A DNA stretch of 64,000 bases, taken from an uncultured bacterium. GTDB lineage: Bacteria > Planctomycetota > UBA1135 > GCA-002686595. The position numbers were made by a program, and so were the translations under genes. Positions within the stretch are counted from its first letter, which is position 1; each line of letters opens with the position of its first letter. Location of the stretch: positions 1 through 64,000 of the forward strand of contig CALLKX010000009.1 of NCBI GenBank assembly GCA_938083085.1, given 5' to 3'. Under the pieces are notes generated by a model. The model ran no database searches, was not told where the DNA came from, and saw nothing but the letters and a program-made list of their open reading frames with translations. Below, in pieces: positions 52,027-59,873 of the stretch.

Positions 52027-53655
52027 ATGACCCAACCGATCCCGCCCGGCTCCCCCAGCGCTCCGACCGAGCGGCGCGGTGCCTTCGCCACGTTCCTGAG
52101 CATCGTGGAGAAGCTGGGGAACCTGCTGCCCCACCCCGTGACGCTCTTCGCGATCTTTGCCGCCGGGATCGTCCTCTTGAGCGGCCTGGCCTCGTGGCTC
52201 GACCTCTCCGTAGAGGACATCCGGCCGGACACCAGGGGCGAGGAGATCCGGGCCGTGAGCCTGATGTCCGCGGAGGGCCTGCGCCGGATCTCCATGGGCC
52301 TGGTGACCAACTTCACCAGCTTCGCCCCCCTGGGCACCGTCCTGGTGGCGCTCCTCGGCGTCGGGGTGGCCGAGCGGTCCGGCCTGCTCTCAGCCGCCAT
52401 CCGGGCGCTGGTGCTGGCGGCGCCGCGGCGGCTCCTGACCCCCACGATCGTGCTGGCCGCGGTGCTGTCCAACACGGCCTCGGAGATGGGCTACGTGGTC
52501 CTGATTCCACTGGCGGCGGTGATCTACCACTCGGTCGGGCGGCATCCCTTCGTTGGGCTCGCGGCCGCCTTCGCCGGCGTGAGCGGCGGATACAGCGCCA
52601 ACCTCTTCATCGGGACGGTGGACCCGCTGCTGGCGGGCATCACCACCGAGGCCGCCGCCATCGTCGGCGGCGCCGACTACGAGGCCGGCGGCTCGAAGGA
52701 GGTCCTGGCCACGGCCAACTGGTACTTCATGGCCGTCAGCACGCTGATGATCACCGTCCTGGGCACGCTGGTCACCGAACGCCTCGTGGCGCCGTGGCTC
52801 GGTGAGTACGACGAGTCCGCGGCGGAAGACGGGGCCCTGGAGGCCAGCCAGGACGGGCTACAGCCCCTCGACGCCAAGGAGCGCCGCGCCCTGCGCTGGG
52901 CCGGCGTCACCCTCGCCGCCCTGATCGCCGTGCTGCTCGCTCTCGTGCTCCCCGAGGGCGGCGCGTTCCGCGCCCCCAGCGCCGCCGCCGACGCCACCTT
53001 CGTGGAGAAGATCAGGCCCGCCCTGAAGAGCGTGGTAGCGCTGATCTTCGTGTTCTTCATCGTCCCCGCCGTGGTCTACGGCCGGATCGCCGGGACCATG
53101 CGCACTGACCGCGACGTGATCGACGGGATGTCCAAGGCCATGGCCTCCATGGGCCTCTACATGGTGCTGGTGTTCTTCGCCGCCCAGTTCGTGGCCTTCT
53201 TCAAGTGGACGAACCTCGGGCTGATCCTCGCCATCTCGGGGGCGAACTTCATCGAGAGCGCGAACCTCTCGGGGCCGATCATCTTCCTGCCGTTCATCCT
53301 GATGTGCTGCTTCGTCAACCTGATGCTGGGCAGCGCTTCGGCGCAGTGGGCGATCACGGCGCCGATCTTCGTGCCGATGCTGATGCTCTCCAACTACACG
53401 CCGGAGGTCATCCAGGCGGCGTACCGGATCGGGGACAGCACGACCAATCCCATCACGCCGATGATGAGCTACTTCGGGCTCATCCTCGCGTTCGCCACGA
53501 GGTACGACCGCAAGCTCGGGATCGGGACGATCGTCGCCACCATGCTCCCCTACTCCATGGCGTTCCTCGCGGGTTGGGTGGTGCTCTTCTACCTGTGGGT
53601 GTTCGTCTTCGGGCTCCCCGTCGGGCCTGGCACCGAGCTCTACCTGCAGCCCTAG
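52027..53655 (+). CDS. AbgT-family transporter
   Basis: A 542-residue membrane protein with about 12 helices. Family landmarks are 'VEKLGNLLPHPVTLFAIFAAGIVLLSG', 'TNFTSFAPLGTVLVALLGVGVAERSGLLSA', 'SNTASEMGYVVLIPLAAVIY' and 'GSASAQWAITAPIFVPMLM', with the paired re-entrant Asn/Ser motifs of AbgT. Relatives import p-aminobenzoyl-glutamate or, in some bacteria, export sulfonamides; either is possible here. ATG 52027 is the clear start after a short Pro-rich leader. Likely proton-driven. Confidence 0.93.
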   Translation: MTQPIPPGSPSAPTERRGAFATFLSIVEKLGNLLPHPVTLFAIFAAGIVLLSGLASWLDLSVEDIRPDTRGEEIRAVSLMSAEGLRRISMGLVTNFTSFAPLGTVLVALLGVGVAERSGLLSAAIRALVLAAPRRLLTPTIVLAAVLSNTASEMGYVVLIPLAAVIYHSVGRHPFVGLAAAFAGVSGGYSANLFIGTVDPLLAGITTEAAAIVGGADYEAGGSKEVLATANWYFMAVSTLMITVLGTLVTERLVAPWLGEYDESAAEDGALEASQDGLQPLDAKERRALRWAGVTLAALIAVLLALVLPEGGAFRAPSAAADATFVEKIRPALKSVVALIFVFFIVPAVVYGRIAGTMRTDRDVIDGMSKAMASMGLYMVLVFFAAQFVAFFKWTNLGLILAISGANFIESANLSGPIIFLPFILMCCFVNLMLGSASAQWAITAPIFVPMLMLSNYTPEVIQAAYRIGDSTTNPITPMMSYFGLILAFATRYDRKLGIGTIVATMLPYSMAFLAGWVVLFYLWVFVFGLPVGPGTELYLQP

Positions 53656-53790
53656 CGGCGTCGAGGCCCAGGCTCTCGTCACGCGAGGTCGCGATGTGCG
53701 GGGCGGTGACAGTCAACGAAGGTGGGCAGGAGCCAGCGCGCGCCGTGGTTCCGCGACCATGCTCGCGCTCGCCGCGCGGCTCGGCGCTCG

Positions 53791-54087
53791 TCACTCATCG
53801 TGGCGCTGCGCTCGATCGTCGACCTTGTCCTTCGCCTTCTTGAAGAGGTCATCGAGATCGCGTGGTCTCGCCCTCTCTCGATTCAACGCGCTGTCGAAGG
53901 CGTCCTCGCTGCGCGACCCCCGATCCGTGACCGTTCGAGCCGCGGCGTCCCAGCGCTTGCCGTCCTGCACGGGCTTGCCGAACTCGTCGAGCGACGCCTT
54001 GGGCGCGTGCCGGAGCACCTTCTGCGACAGGACATCGATCAGAAGCCGGGAGTCGCAGCACGGGCAGTCGATTTCAATTTCCTTCAT
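53791..54087 (-). CDS. Small conserved zinc-ribbon-like protein
   Basis: A 98-residue cytoplasmic protein. It begins MKEIEIDCPCCDSRLLIDVL, with CPCC forming half of a zinc ribbon or a redox motif. The remainder is helical and charged ('RARPRDLDDLFKKAKDKVDDRAQ'). Short proteins of this layout occur in many bacteria without known function. No neighbour gives a clue, although a short AT-rich promoter patch lies about 85 bases upstream. Confidence 0.7.
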   Translation of the reverse strand: MKEIEIDCPCCDSRLLIDVLSQKVLRHAPKASLDEFGKPVQDGKRWDAAARTVTDRGSRSEDAFDSALNRERARPRDLDDLFKKAKDKVDDRAQRHDE

Positions 54088-54170
54088 GTGGGCGCAGGTC
54101 GGAGCATTTTGGGCATGCCGTCACGCCGGGCTTCATTGCGTTTGAGGCGCCGCTGGAACGGCCGGGCCCA

Positions 54171-54184
54171 TTTTATTACAGATT
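54171..54184. promoter_or_regulatory. AT-rich patch, possible promoter for one or both small genes
   Basis: ttttattacagatt is the most AT-rich run in the intergenic gap between the small minus-strand gene and the plus-strand small ORF. It offers a -10 candidate on either strand (TATTAC or TAATAA/TAAAAT), but no good -35 partner. Confidence 0.3.
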
Positions 54185-54307
54185 GACGGACGAGAGGTGA
54201 CCGCAATGCCGCCGAGGCATATTCGCCTCTGCGGAACGAGTAGGAACTGCGCCGAGACCCGACGCGACCTCCCGCTTCACCGCACTGACCGCCTGCCCAA
54301 CGATCCG

Positions 54308-54427
54308 ATGACGCGACAGACCACGATTCGTAACGCGTTCCAGACCTCGGTGCTCTTCGAGCGGGCCCTGGGCCTGGTGCTCTGGACAGGGCTGATCGCC
54401 GTGCTGTTCACGAAGTCATACCTCTGA
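54308..54427 (+). CDS. Small putative membrane protein (39 aa)
   Basis: An ATG at 54308 opens 39 residues ending KSYL, with a single hydrophobic helix (ALGLVLWTGLIAVLFT) after a charged N-terminal part (MTRQTTIRNAFQTS). Hydrophobicity and composition are unlike the surrounding Arg/Pro-rich spurious frames. It sits downstream of an AT-rich patch. Too short to assign. Translation is uncertain. Confidence 0.4.
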   Translation: MTRQTTIRNAFQTSVLFERALGLVLWTGLIAVLFTKSYL

Positions 54428-54567
54428 TCGTCCCCTCGCTCGGTCCGATGGACGCCCCGGCGGCCCTCCGATCAGCGACACGCTCGCGGCCGATCCGGCC
54501 AACGTGACATCGCTCCCGCGTTGCCTCGTGCAGGCCCCACGGGTGTCCGGCGCCGCTGATCAGGTGA

Positions 54568-55587
54568 TCACTGACTCCGAGCGGCGTCCAGCGCCAGCGT
54601 TGCCTCGCCAAAGGCCCTGCCGATGTCGCTGAAGGTGCGAGGACTCCCCAGGTAGTGGAAGGGGTAGTCCGAGCCCACCAACTTCCACTCCTCGAGGTGC
54701 TCCCGCCAGCCCTTGTCGAAGATGGCCTGAGCCTCCTCGTCCCAGAACTGATCGGTGCGCACGAGTCGGGTGTTCGACCGGAACTCGGGGAGCAGGGTGG
54801 GCGCTGCCTGCGCGTCCTTGAACAGGTCCCGCTTCGGGTCCGCCTGCTTCGCGCCTCCGACCCCGAGCTGCCCGACCACGAAGGGCAGATCCGCCGCCTT
54901 GAGGTCCCGACGGACATCACGAATCAGGCAGGCGAGGTTGCGGGAGTAGTCGGCCACCGCCTCGTCGTTCACGAGGTCGTTCCACCCCTGGAACCAGACG
55001 AAGCCGCTGAGCTCGAACGCTCCGTCCCCCATGCCCGGGAAGGCGCCGCGCGCCTCACCCAGCGCCCGCTCGACCTCGCGGAGCATGCCGCGGTAGTCCC
55101 GGCCGAAGGACGCCTTCACATCCTCCATCGTCTTCTCCGGGGTCTTCTTCTGCTCCGCCGCGAGCAGACGCTCCAGGGTCACTTGATCGGGGAGACCGGC
55201 GCTCGGCGGCCGGAAGTCTCTGTACAGGCTCCGGCCGCCCCAGGCCGCCTTGATGAGCAGCACAGGCTCCTCGAAGTGATTCCCCACCACGTGCCCAAAG
55301 TCCAGCTCAACGCCCACTCGGCCCGGGCTGCCGAAGCCGACCGTCAGGGGCCCGCGGCGGCCGAGAAAGTCGATCCAGACGTCATCACGGACGCCCCAAT
55401 CGCCGTCCTCTCGCAGGTGCGCAAAGCGCTTCGCGGTGGCGGGCTGGGTGGCGACGTGCTCCATCAGCGGGAGCTGGGCCTTGCCCTCCATGTTCGACTG
55501 ACCGGCGAGGATGAAGACCTTGATCGTCTCCGACGCGAAGGCTGGTGAGGAGGCGAGCAGGCAGGCGAGCAGGAGGAACGGCTTCAT
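54568..55587 (-). CDS. Sialate O-acetylesterase-type (SASA) hydrolase, exported
   Basis: A 339-residue SASA/DUF303 protein. ATG 55587 opens a signal peptide (MKPFLLLACLLASSPAFA). The nucleophile is Ser31 in AGQSNMEG, and the other motif is 'FVWFQGWNDLVND', where SASA proteins typically have WxQGExD. The C-terminus has 'DYPFHYLGSPRTFSDIGRAFGEA', which contains the catalytic His, as in the planctomycete subgroup of acetylesterases. It is the third gene of an SDR-Rieske-SASA operon, 28 bases after the Rieske gene. Probably deacetylates a glycan in the periplasm. Confidence 0.88.
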   Translation of the reverse strand: MKPFLLLACLLASSPAFASETIKVFILAGQSNMEGKAQLPLMEHVATQPATAKRFAHLREDGDWGVRDDVWIDFLGRRGPLTVGFGSPGRVGVELDFGHVVGNHFEEPVLLIKAAWGGRSLYRDFRPPSAGLPDQVTLERLLAAEQKKTPEKTMEDVKASFGRDYRGMLREVERALGEARGAFPGMGDGAFELSGFVWFQGWNDLVNDEAVADYSRNLACLIRDVRRDLKAADLPFVVGQLGVGGAKQADPKRDLFKDAQAAPTLLPEFRSNTRLVRTDQFWDEEAQAIFDKGWREHLEEWKLVGSDYPFHYLGSPRTFSDIGRAFGEATLALDAARSQ

Positions 55588-55615
55588 CGTGGGAGGGTCG
55601 GAGCTCCGACCGGGG

Positions 55616-56683
55616 TCAACGGAGGAGGTCGGCGGCGAGGAGGCGCTGGAGGTGGTGAGGCCCCGCCTCATGCTCGGGAGAGAAGCGTCCGCCAGGATAG
55701 AGCCTGGACCGGACGCCCTTCTGCACGGAGTGCACCACGGCCTGGTCCTCGAGCTCGACCTGGTCGAGCGCGCTCCCGACCCCGGTCTCCACGAGCGCGG
55801 GTCGCGCTACCCAGCGTAGGTAGCGGACGCGGCAGCGGCCTGGGCCCGTCGGCTCCACCAGGTTGACCGAGATCCCCCACGTGTAGACGTTCACCATGAG
55901 GTTGGGATAGAGCCAGAGGTACTCCGCCACGAGCCCCTCTTCCCGCTGAAGGCAGGGCTCGTCCCCGGCCCCGAAGCCCAGCTGGTTCACCGTCTGCCCC
56001 TCGATCTCCACGCGGTACTTCCCGAAGTCGAGGCCCGCGTTGAGGCCCGGGTGGACGAAGGGGATGTGGAAGCCCTCGAGGTAGTTCTCGCAGTACACCG
56101 CCCAGCTCGCGTCGAGGTCGTAGGCGCGCGAAGCCTCGGGGGCGAAGGTGAAGGTCTCGCCCTCAAACTCGGTGAGGGCGGTGCGCAGCGGTCCCGACCA
56201 GCGGTCGAAGTCGACCCCAGGGGCGAGGGACAGGAACCTGAGGGGACCCAGGGCCCGGAGCTCCACGCCGGCGAGGTCGTCCTGGGGCCGCGGAAAGTCG
56301 AGAGCGCCCTCGAAGCCCGGGCAGGACTCCATCTTCCCGTCGAGCCCGAACCTGCGCCCGTGGTACGCGCAGCGCAGCCCCTTGCCATTCGAGGCGCCTT
56401 CGGCCAGCAGCGCGCCTCGGTGGGTGCAGACGTTGGAGAGCACCCGCTCCCCCTCCCCATCGCGGACCCACACCAGCGGCTCATTGAGCCCCCCTTCGAG
56501 GAGGGTGAACGGCTCCACAATGTGGGCTGGATCCGGGACCGGGAGCAGCTGCCACGAGGGGGCAAAGACCCGCTCAAGGACGCGCTCATGGACCCGTGGG
56601 TCGAAGTGCAGGGCCGGGTTGATCGTGCCCGCACGCCGCAGGTCGGGGTGGACCGGGCTGATGTCCTCTGGCTCTTGGCTCAT
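55616..56683 (-). CDS. Rieske non-haem iron oxygenase, alpha subunit
   Basis: A 355-residue aromatic-ring-hydroxylating or choline-monooxygenase-like enzyme. The Rieske [2Fe-2S] ligands are Cys86-x-His88 and Cys105-x-x-His108 in CTHRG and CAYHG. The mononuclear iron site is in 'YCENYLEGFHIPFVHPG' (Asn200, His206, His211). The Glu of 'NYLEGFH' rather than Asp is typical of the choline/carnitine-type subgroup. No reductase or beta subunit is adjacent. Its ATG 56683 lies three bases after the SDR stop, so an operon is certain. Its substrate is unknown. Confidence 0.92.
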   Translation of the reverse strand: MSQEPEDISPVHPDLRRAGTINPALHFDPRVHERVLERVFAPSWQLLPVPDPAHIVEPFTLLEGGLNEPLVWVRDGEGERVLSNVCTHRGALLAEGASNGKGLRCAYHGRRFGLDGKMESCPGFEGALDFPRPQDDLAGVELRALGPLRFLSLAPGVDFDRWSGPLRTALTEFEGETFTFAPEASRAYDLDASWAVYCENYLEGFHIPFVHPGLNAGLDFGKYRVEIEGQTVNQLGFGAGDEPCLQREEGLVAEYLWLYPNLMVNVYTWGISVNLVEPTGPGRCRVRYLRWVARPALVETGVGSALDQVELEDQAVVHSVQKGVRSRLYPGGRFSPEHEAGPHHLQRLLAADLLR

Positions 56684-56686
56684 GGT

Positions 56687-57391
56687 TCACTCCCCCGAGG
56701 AGGGCACGGAGACGGACCCGCCGTTGTCTGCGGCGCCGAGGTTCAAGAAGAAGGGCGCCGCGCGGCGCGACCAGACATCGGGGGTCTCACAGTCCCCCGC
56801 CGCCTCCCCCCGGACCTGCCGGAGCATGCCCGTGTCGATCACTCCCGGACCGACGGCGACAGCCGCCATCCCGTCCGGGAGCTCCTGGGCGAGGGCGCTG
56901 ATCATGCCCTCGACCGCGAACTTGCTGGCGCAATAGGGGGCCACCTCGGGGGAAGAGAAGCGCCCCCAGCCCGAAGAGAGGCCGACGAGCACCCCCCGGC
57001 CACGCTGGATCATCGGGGGCGCGAGGGCCCGCATCACGTTGGCGACCCCGGAGACGTTCACCGCGAGCACGGCGTCGAACTCCTCGGCGGAGACCTCCCA
57101 GAGCGGCGCGGGGTCATTGATCTTGCCGGCGTTGGCGATCACGAGGTCGGGGACCATCCCGCGGGCGCACGCCTCCTCCGCCCAGGCCGCCACCTCGGCC
57201 GCGGACCGAACGTCCACGGGCCGCGTGAAGACCCGGTCGCCGCCCAGGCCCTCGAGCTCCTCGAGGAGGCTCTCGGATCGGCCGCAGGCCACGAGCCTGT
57301 GCCCGCCTTCGATCAGCCGCTCGGCGAGGGCGCGGCCCAGGCCCCTCGTCGCGCCGGTCAGCGCCACGGTCCGTTGCGTTCCTTGCTCCAT
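56687..57391 (-). CDS. Short-chain dehydrogenase/reductase (SDR)
   Basis: A 234-residue classical SDR. ATG 57391 begins MEQGTQRTVALTGATRGLG; a longer in-frame start at 57460 yields an Arg-rich leader and is unlikely. The cofactor motif TGATRGLG is at residues 12-19, 'IANAG' at about 85-89, Ser139/140 in 'GLSSGWG' and the catalytic Tyr153-x-x-x-Lys157 in 'YCASK'. It acts with NAD(P)H on an alcohol or ketone and may supply or modify the substrate of the following Rieske oxygenase. Confidence 0.93.
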   Translation of the reverse strand: MEQGTQRTVALTGATRGLGRALAERLIEGGHRLVACGRSESLLEELEGLGGDRVFTRPVDVRSAAEVAAWAEEACARGMVPDLVIANAGKINDPAPLWEVSAEEFDAVLAVNVSGVANVMRALAPPMIQRGRGVLVGLSSGWGRFSSPEVAPYCASKFAVEGMISALAQELPDGMAAVAVGPGVIDTGMLRQVRGEAAGDCETPDVWSRRAAPFFLNLGAADNGGSVSVPSSGE

Positions 57392-57580
57392 CGGCCACAT
57401 TCGACCACGCCGATGAGGACACCGCCGCCCCCCGTGGCGTCGAAAGAGCGGCCGGTTCAAAGGACGGCGGTCCGGATGGGCGGCGCCAGCGGAGCGCTCA
57501 GCCGGGGGATCGCTATCCTCATCCAGAGTCCACGCAGATCTCTCCTCGCCGTCCCCCGACCTCCACCGCCCCGGCTAGCC

Positions 57581-58375
57581 GTGCTCGAGTCCCTCTTCAC
57601 GCTCTTCATGCTCATCGTCCTCCAGGCTGTCCTGGGGTTCGACAACCTGCTGTACATCTCCCTGGAGTCCAAACGCGCGCCGGAGGCCGAGCGCAAGCGG
57701 GTCCGTCAGCTCGGGATCGGAATCGCGATCGGCCTGCGGATCGTGCTGCTCTTCGCCCTGCTCCAGCTCATCGAGGTCGCGCAGAACGTGTTCTGGGAGC
57801 CCCACTGGGAGGGGGTCTTCATCGCCGATTTCAACGCCCACAGCCTGATCGTGCTCTTCGGTGGCGCCTTCATCCTCTACACCGCGACCAAGGAGATCCT
57901 CCACATGATCGCGCTGGAGGACGTGGACTCAGGGGATGCGAAGAAGGCCGCCTCGACCGCGCGCGTGGTCGCGCTGATCGTGCTCATGAACCTGGTGTTC
58001 TCCTTCGACTCGATCCTCAGCGCCATCGCGCTGGCCGGGCCGGATGGCGAGATCATCATGTCCATCGCGATCATCGTCAGCGGCATCCTCATGATCGTCC
58101 TCGCTGAGCACGTGTCGACCTTCCTGGCGCGCAACCGGATGTACGAGGTGCTGGGGCTCTTCATCCTCTTCATCGTCGGCGTCATGCTCGTCACGGAAGG
58201 CGGGCACCTCGCGCACATCGAGCTCTTCGGGAACGAGGTGATGCCGATGACCAAGACGACCTTCTACTTCGTCATCGCCATCCTCGTGCTCACCGACGTG
58301 GTCCAGACCCGCTACCAGAAGCGGCTCCAGCGCGCGCTTGAGGCACAGAAGGGACGGCGGGTCGACGCCGGCTGA
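57581..58375 (+). CDS. TerC-family membrane protein
   Basis: A 264-residue integral membrane protein with about seven helices. The start is GTG 57581 (M-LESLFTLFMLIVLQAVLGFDN); upstream frame sequence is Pro-rich. Two TerC landmarks are present: 'GFDNLLYISLESK' in the first helix and 'LVFSFDSILSAIALAG' later, the acidic residues thought to bind metal. Members are linked to tellurite resistance and manganese export or metalation of secreted proteins. It is divergent from the SDR gene, about 190 bases apart. Confidence 0.9.
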   Translation: MLESLFTLFMLIVLQAVLGFDNLLYISLESKRAPEAERKRVRQLGIGIAIGLRIVLLFALLQLIEVAQNVFWEPHWEGVFIADFNAHSLIVLFGGAFILYTATKEILHMIALEDVDSGDAKKAASTARVVALIVLMNLVFSFDSILSAIALAGPDGEIIMSIAIIVSGILMIVLAEHVSTFLARNRMYEVLGLFILFIVGVMLVTEGGHLAHIELFGNEVMPMTKTTFYFVIAILVLTDVVQTRYQKRLQRALEAQKGRRVDAG

Positions 58376-58545
58376 GCCTGCTCCGCCCGGGTGAACGCGG
58401 TCCAGCCAGGCGAAGCCTCGGCGGCGGCCCGGACAGCGGCCTCGCTGACCTCCGCCAGCGGGCACGATCGCCCAATGACCCTGGCGCGGGCACGCAGAAC
58501 TCCTCCTGAAGACGAGGGGGCCCGGCGCCCCGATGGCGCGCGCCC

Positions 58546-59244
58546 CTAGGTCCGGCCCGGGAGGTGCGCGTTCGTGTGCGGGGCCCACTCCCGGAGACGA
58601 CCGCGGTAGACCCGAAGGTGCTCGTGATAGAAGCCGTCGCGCAGCTCATAGGCACCCTCCACGCCCTCGATCTCCTCCATGAACCGCTGGTCCTCAAAGT
58701 AGTAATCACGGAAGGGTCCCGAGGTCGTGCCCACGACCTCGACGTCGAAGCCGTTCCGGTCCATCAGGCGCTCGGTCTCCCCGAAGTCCGCCATGGACGA
58801 CTGGATGAAGATCAGCTCACCGAGGGGGCGCAGCCGCTTGTGCGCATCGAGGATGAGCGAGTCGATGAAGTAGCGCCGGTTCTGCTTCCCGCTCTGACAG
58901 AAGGGCGGGTTCGACACCACGGTGTCGAAGCGGCCCGGCGTCGAGAGCCAGTCGGCCACCCGGAATTCGATCTCTGCGTCCTCGCCACAGTTGCGCTCGA
59001 AGTTCGCCTGGGCGGTCACGAGCAGCTCCTCCGTGATCTCCGTCGCGACGATCGACGCGGCGCCCTTCCGGTGGATCAGGATCGTGTGGTTCGCCACGCC
59101 CGCGCCCAGCTCAAGCACGTCCCGCCCCCTCACGAGGTCGCTCTCGGCGATCATCTGGGCCAGCCAGTGGCCGTGGGGCGTGGGGCTCCAGTCGTCGTCA
59201 CCGGCGCGGAGATCCATCGAGAGCAAGCGGTCGGCTGATTCCAT
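58546..59244 (-). CDS. SAM-dependent methyltransferase (small, NPPF type)
   Basis: A 232-residue class I methyltransferase. Motif I is 'VLELGAGVANHT' (residues 43-54) and the acceptor-side motif is NPPF at 112-115, as in N5/N6-type methyltransferases of the RsmC/TrmN group ('VVSNPPFCQSGK'). It should methylate RNA, protein or a small molecule. The ATG at 59244 fits a motif I at the expected distance. No partner gene is next to it; apaG follows 87 bases upstream. Confidence 0.9.
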   Translation of the reverse strand: MESADRLLSMDLRAGDDDWSPTPHGHWLAQMIAESDLVRGRDVLELGAGVANHTILIHRKGAASIVATEITEELLVTAQANFERNCGEDAEIEFRVADWLSTPGRFDTVVSNPPFCQSGKQNRRYFIDSLILDAHKRLRPLGELIFIQSSMADFGETERLMDRNGFDVEVVGTTSGPFRDYYFEDQRFMEEIEGVEGAYELRDGFYHEHLRVYRGRLREWAPHTNAHLPGRT

Positions 59245-59331
59245 CTGCGTCCTCCAGCCCGAGGCACCATCGCCCCCAGCGGGGCAGCAGAGTAACAGGT
59301 CCCCAGGGCCCGCTGTGCGCTCCGGATGGCC

Positions 59332-59775
59332 TCAGCCGTCGACGATGGAGTTAGTGGCAGACTCGGCGAGGAAGAAGCGCCCCACCTCGACCTCGATCAG
59401 CTCACCTTCGTCTGGCTCACCCTCGTCCGAGGCGAAGGCGTAGCTCCCCTCCATCGTGCCCCAGTCGGTCGGGAGCTCGGCCATGCTCTGGTATTCGAAG
59501 TGGTCCCCCGGCTCCAGCCGCGGCTGCTCGCCCACGACGCCGGGCCCACGGACCTCTCGCCGCTCGCCATTCGCATCGGTGATCACCCAGTGCCGAGACC
59601 GCAACGTGAGGGCGCGGTCCCCCACGTTCGTGATGGTGATCTGATAGGCGTAGACCCAGCCCCGCTCTCCCGGGTCCGTCCGCTGCTCGAGCAGCTGCGC
59701 CTTGGCCGCCACTTCGATGCCGTGGGTCGTGGTCACGCTGTTCGGACCGTCGGTGTCGCCTGAGGAGGGATTCAT
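59332..59775 (-). CDS. apaG: ApaG domain protein
   Basis: A 147-residue protein of the ApaG family, a fibronectin-III-like fold connected in enterobacteria with divalent cation homeostasis and Ap4A. Hallmarks are 'RGWVYAYQITITNVGD', 'LRSRHWVITDANGERREVRGPGVVGEQPRL' (in two parts) and 'PGDHFEYQSMAELPTDWGTMEGSY'. It is about 20 residues longer than typical at the N-terminus. No signal peptide is seen. ATG 59775 is the start. Confidence 0.9.
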   Translation of the reverse strand: MNPSSGDTDGPNSVTTTHGIEVAAKAQLLEQRTDPGERGWVYAYQITITNVGDRALTLRSRHWVITDANGERREVRGPGVVGEQPRLEPGDHFEYQSMAELPTDWGTMEGSYAFASDEGEPDEGELIEVEVGRFFLAESATNSIVDG

Positions 59776-59873
59776 GATCGCAGGGTGAGGTTTGCCAAGC
59801 TCGTCCGGTCGGCCGAGCGGGCACCGAGAAGTGTAAGCCCAAGCGGGTACGCTTTACATCTCGGCCCGCGACC

